Positions 16,409 to 20,132 of a stretch of 20,132 bases of DNA are shown here, one piece after another. Made by a program: the position numbers and the translations under genes. The stretch comes from Actinomortierella ambigua. Taxonomy: Eukaryota; Mortierellomycota; Mortierellomycetes; Mortierellales; Mortierellaceae. The DNA lies in the NCBI GenBank assembly GCA_016098155.1, contig JAAAJB010000621.1, positions 1 to 20,132 on the forward strand, written 5' to 3'. The first letter of the stretch is position 1; each line of letters opens with the position of its first letter. Below the pieces are notes generated by a model. It saw only the letters and a list, made by a program, of their open reading frames with translations. It was not told where the DNA came from and made no database searches.

Positions 16409-19400
16409 TCATGATAGAGTAAACACCATAGCAGAGGGGAACAGGGCGCCCGTCTCAAACGAAGTGGGGTACACGGCAATAGGCACGGAGCAATCAAAGC
16501 TCTCCGTCGCAAGAGTATCGACAGCCTGATACTGCGATCGCCGCTCATCAACACTCGTCAGCTTGAACCGTGGCTGGTCGGGTGGCCCAGTGATGAATTC
16601 CACCCGCAGGTACCATTTGAGTGTCACTATTCGATTTTCAAAAGAAACGAAGAAAAAGGATGTGAGTCCACCAAAGCATGAAAAAAAAAAGAGGAAGAGA
16701 GGACTAGTAGAAAAACAAACAATTGTCACATTACATGCACTCGTCTTGAACTCTGGTGTGGCTGTTGGAGGAATGCAGAGCGAGAAGCTCGTGCGCTTGG
16801 TATCGATGCAAGACTCGTGCAGCTCCGCATGCACCTTCTTGGTCAGTTTTGCGACCTGCTGAGCACTACGGCACGAGTAGGCCGCGTCGATGGCCTCGAC
16901 TGTCTCAAGAGTCACGGCAATCTGATACGTGGCGATCTCAGCATCCAGGAATGATACCACGCCCACCACATTCTCGCCCAATTTGAACCGCGTCTTCACC
17001 AGCGACAGCTTTGCCACCGGAACGTTGTTCTTGCAAATGTCAAAACTCGCAGAGCTGGGCGAGCGTGCCAAGACTGCAATCCGGTCCAAACAGGTCTGTG
17101 CATGATTTGCTGCCTCTTCGTCCTTGTACGCGTCGCTTTCACGGCGAGTGAGCTCCCGTGTCCGACTGGGACTCGTGCCGAGTTGCTGCTGCTGCTGCTG
17201 CGGTTGATCCACATGACCTCCTCCATCTCTGACCCCGCCATTTTCTGGCTTCTTCACATGGCGCATCAACTCATCCACATAGTCCTGGAACTGTTTCCGG
17301 GCAAGATTGGGGTTGATATCCCTCTTGCAGCTGCTTCCCGTATCAAGATCCTGCCCCACAACACCCGTCGCGGCAGTGTCCTTGTACAGGACAACTGGAC
17401 TCATCATATCGTACTCTGGCCGGTCCCCGCGCTCCGAAATGTTGTTGAAAAGCCGGAACGGCAGCTGCACGCTCTTGGCCGGGGTATGAACACTTCCACG
17501 CTGGACGCCAAGCACGAGGTTGTAGGCAAGTCGTATTGTCTTGCCACGGTGCGATGGTGGCAGTCCTGCTGGCAGCTCAATCTCATATGTATCTATATTG
17601 TTTGAGGAGAAGGGGGCGTGGGAGGATCCGTTTGACAGGAGGTGATGGATTGGTGTTAACAAAAGCCAAAATTGCACTCTTTCAAAGTTCCACTTGAGAG
17701 AAACAGAGTGCTGTTGACGATTTGCAAGAGTGCCCAATGAATCCCTTACATGACGCCGATTCTCCTGGGGCAAGCTGCAAGTCCACAAAGAGAATGGATG
17801 GTGGTGTAGAGAACACTGGAAACAGCCTGTTGGCATCTACAAAAGAAAAAAAAATCATATAAAAGAGAAGGAATATCAGCAAGCCATTCCTGAATCACCA
17901 TGGTAGGCCCAGTTTCCTCTTCCCATGCGCAACTCTAGACAAATTCATTCCAGAGGCGCGACTGTTGCGATTTGAGGAAAACATACTTGCACGATCTCGC
18001 CAGTCAGCAAGAGACCCAGATCCAACACTCGCAGCACCAAGAGTTCCGCCCCCCACCGCACCGCCTCCTGCACCGCCTGTTGGTCGATACATGGTCTTTG
18101 ACTTTAGGGTTTCGAATCCTTGCTGCCGGATAAAGGAGCCATCGACAATAAACTGTCCAACAATCTGCACTGAGCCCCAAAGCAAGTGCTCCAATTTCGT
18201 GGGTACACCAGGTACCAACGACGAATAAGAACTGTAGCCTGACATGACGGAGGATCGACGCTGAGGCAAGAGCGAGGACCCATGACCCGGATAATATGGG
18301 AGGGGTCCTCGGATACTCTGCATTGACGAACGTGTTGAATAGTCGAGTGACGGGCGAGGTGTCTGGAAGAGATCCGACTCATCCGCAATAGACTGGGTAT
18401 CGGACGCCGCCGCCGAGGATTGCTGGCGTCGGTGATGGTGGTGGTAATGTCGGTCGTTTTCGCTGACCTGAAGGACAGTGTTGCTCTCCTCAACCTTGCT
18501 CAAATTGGAAGAGTCTGTCGTGCGTACGGACTCGGATCGTTGCATTTCCAAGCCAAGTCCAATGGGCCCCCCTCCCGCCGCCTGTGCTGCCTCTGAGTTT
18601 GGCTGTACCCCCTGGTTTTGCTCCGCATCGGGCGATTTGATTTCTGTTGTCGAGAGTACTGTCCCTGATGACCGGGACTCTGCATCGCCACGATCCTGTG
18701 GTGGTGGTGCTGGCAGCTTCTTTTCATCTGTATCGAAAGCAAACGAGGGAAATAAAAAAGAAACAAAAATAAAAAAGAAGACAGGATTATGAGCAAAGGG
18801 GGGAGGATTCATGACAAGTTTTCTTTTCCGCTCTGTGTACGCCAAAGAAGACTCACCAATGGGGTAACCGACAGGTTGAGGGGTAGATGATTGGTGAACC
18901 GACTGTCCCTCCTGCTGTTGCTGTTCAGAGCCCGAGAGACCAAAGGCAGAGGCCAACGATGAAAAGGAGGCGGAACGATACATATAACTGGCCAGACCAA
19001 GCAATCCTGGCGACTGAATTTGAGTCCAATCCGACGGAGCCGATGACGAAGGTGAGGTGGGTGAGGTGGGTGCTTCAGGCGCTTGTACCGAGACAACCTG
19101 ATCATCCTCTTGTCCAGACACCGACTGGTTGTCTTCAGGTGCTGGTGGTGGTGCTGGTTGCTTCTCCTCCTGTTGCTGTCCTTCATGATCGCCTGTGCTC
19201 TCTGCATCCGCCATAGCATTCTTGGCATCTGGGCCAAACGTCGACATGGCTGAGGCTTGGGCCTGATCTGATGTTGTGGTAGTATCGGGATTCGGGGATT
19301 CATCCGGCGACTGTTGGTCACTCACAGGGCTTGACACAGACGGCTGTCCGCTCGAAAATCCCGTTGCTGGCTGGCTCGAGCCCTCTGATCCTGCAGAAAA

Positions 19401-19937
19401 CGGGCTCGAGGCACGGAGGTCGAGTGAGGTAGACTGTAACGAGGACGATTCGTTCGACGATGGAGGCGACAGGGGCTGGAGATGCGGCGGTTGCAGCTGT
19501 TGTGGTGGTTGTGGAGATGGCTTCTGTTGCTGTTGCTGTTGCTGTTGCTGGAGAGGGCGGTCGATTGTGCTCTCCGAGCTCATCAGTGGTGGTGCAGCAG
19601 CAGGATGCTGAGTACGTGCCATGGGAGGTGCTGGACTGCCAGCGTGACTTGTTGGCGCGGAGTGAGCGTGCACGAGCTGGTGGGGTAAGGGCGGGTAAGG
19701 CAGCGACTTGTGCATATGTATGCCATGGCTGATGCCATTTCCATTTGGTACCGACTGTCGTTGACGGCCATTGGGCGTGCCCGAGACGGCCATCCTGCTC
19801 AGGCTGCTGGCAAGCTCGGCATGTTCGCGAGCAGAAACGGACGGCGCAGTGTTGGTGAGTGTGATGGTGCAGTAGAGCTTTTCACCAGCAAAAAACACGC
19901 CATCTTGCGAGAATGTCGTCTTCACCGCAATAGGCAT
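16409..19937 (-). CDS. RGP1: Rgp1, subunit of the Ric1-Rgp1 guanine exchange factor for Ypt6/Rab6
   Basis: Five exons are proposed, in minus order: 19937-18857, 18727-17987, 17836-17750, 17592-16735 and 16626-16409, all phase-consistent, about 994 residues. The N-terminus MPIAVKTTFSQDGVFFAGEK, then LYCTITLTNT, is the arrestin-like start typical of Rgp1. Further family blocks are EHLLWGSVQIVGQFIVDGSF, LFPVFSTPPSILFVDLQL, then across a splice GESAS-YTYEIELPAGLPPSHRGK, IRLAYNLVLGVQRG, and near the end TLKWYLRVEFITG. With Ric1 it activates Ypt6/Rab6 at the Golgi for endosome-to-Golgi retrieval. It is longer than yeast Rgp1 because of a Pro/Ser/Gln-rich insert in exons 1-2, including nine Gln (19523-19551) and a second Gln run in exon 4. 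The frame is open for 57 codons upstream of this ATG; I chose 19937 because family homology starts there. Intron 4 (108 bp) is a multiple of three and open. Confidence 0.93.
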
Positions 19938-20085
19938 GCTCGTGAATGTAAAGTGGGTGGGCGAGGAAGAAAGGCGAGGCGAACGGCGTCTGCCAGGGAC
20001 AGGGCGGGGGAGATGCAGCAACGTGCTAGGTGATGAGCACAAGGTGCGGTGCGCGATGAAGTTGTTGAACGGGCCCATCGAAAGT

Positions 20086-20118
20086 GGCGTCTCTGAGGCC
20101 TCAATCATGTGACTGAGA
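20086..20118 (-). promoter_or_regulatory. 33-bp shared upstream element (right copy, CATGTG variant)
   Basis: It matches 241-273 at 31 of 33 bases. The differences are one base near the start and C to T in the E-box (CATGTG in place of CACGTG). It lies 149-181 bp upstream of the RGP1 start codon, inside the region where the RGP1 frame is still open, so it is expected to be promoter or 5' leader. Confidence 0.5.
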
Positions 20119-20132
20119 GACCTCCTGAGGAC

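Noticed and set aside
17895..17986. RGP1 exon 2 continuing to the stop at 17895
   Set aside because: The GTATGT donor at 17986-17981 rejoins the conserved RLFPVFSTPPSILFVDL block in phase, whereas the alternative GTGATT donor creates a stop at the junction.
1..20132. tRNA, rRNA or CRISPR features
   Set aside because: No cloverleaf with anticodon arm, no rRNA core motif and no regularly spaced short repeats were seen on either strand by eye.

Overview
The window looks like nuclear DNA of a filamentous or early-diverging fungus. Genes carry several short introns with GTAAGT/GTATGT-type donors and pyrimidine-rich CAG/TAG acceptors, and spacers are short. Three housekeeping proteins are recognisable: RGP1, mitochondrial bL28, and an RNA polymerase I factor. 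The gene style and T-rich introns suit Mortierellomycota/Mucoromycota best, but that placement is inference; Basidiomycota cannot be excluded.

Left part (1-9000) is accessory and rearranged. After the first exon of a small membrane protein that runs off the left edge, a block of about 1.9 kb occurs twice in direct orientation (about 1152-3068 and 5760-7728, 4608 bp apart over the upstream part). Each copy holds a minus-strand ORF, a shared upstream region, a TATA box, a secreted ricin-B-like (beta-trefoil) lectin gene on the plus strand, its 3' region, and the last codons of a convergent ankyrin-type gene. Between the copies lies the rest of that ankyrin gene, which carries four disabling lesions. 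The second copy ends abruptly against a truncated, frameshifted BED-finger hAT transposase. The upstream parts of the two copies are identical over 582 bp, while the mature lectin sequences share only about half their residues.

Middle part (9000-12080) is gene-poor. It holds a pair of diverged repeats of about 200 bp rich in GTAC palindromes, a coding-like but unresolved minus-strand stretch, and a two-exon gene for a small secreted cysteine-rich protein built from two tandem four-cysteine modules, followed by an AAAC microsatellite.

Right part (12080-20132) is a compact housekeeping cluster. A five-exon minus-strand gene resembling the Pol I initiation factor Rrn11/TAF1A lies head-to-head, across 213 bp, with the two-exon gene for mitochondrial ribosomal protein bL28m. 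That gene converges on five-exon RGP1, a subunit of the Ric1-Rgp1 exchange factor for the Golgi GTPase Ypt6/Rab6. A 33-bp element with an E-box core occurs upstream of RGP1 and, with 31 of 33 bases matching, upstream of the gene at the opposite end of the window. All exon joins were inferred by eye from splice consensus and reading phase, not from transcripts.
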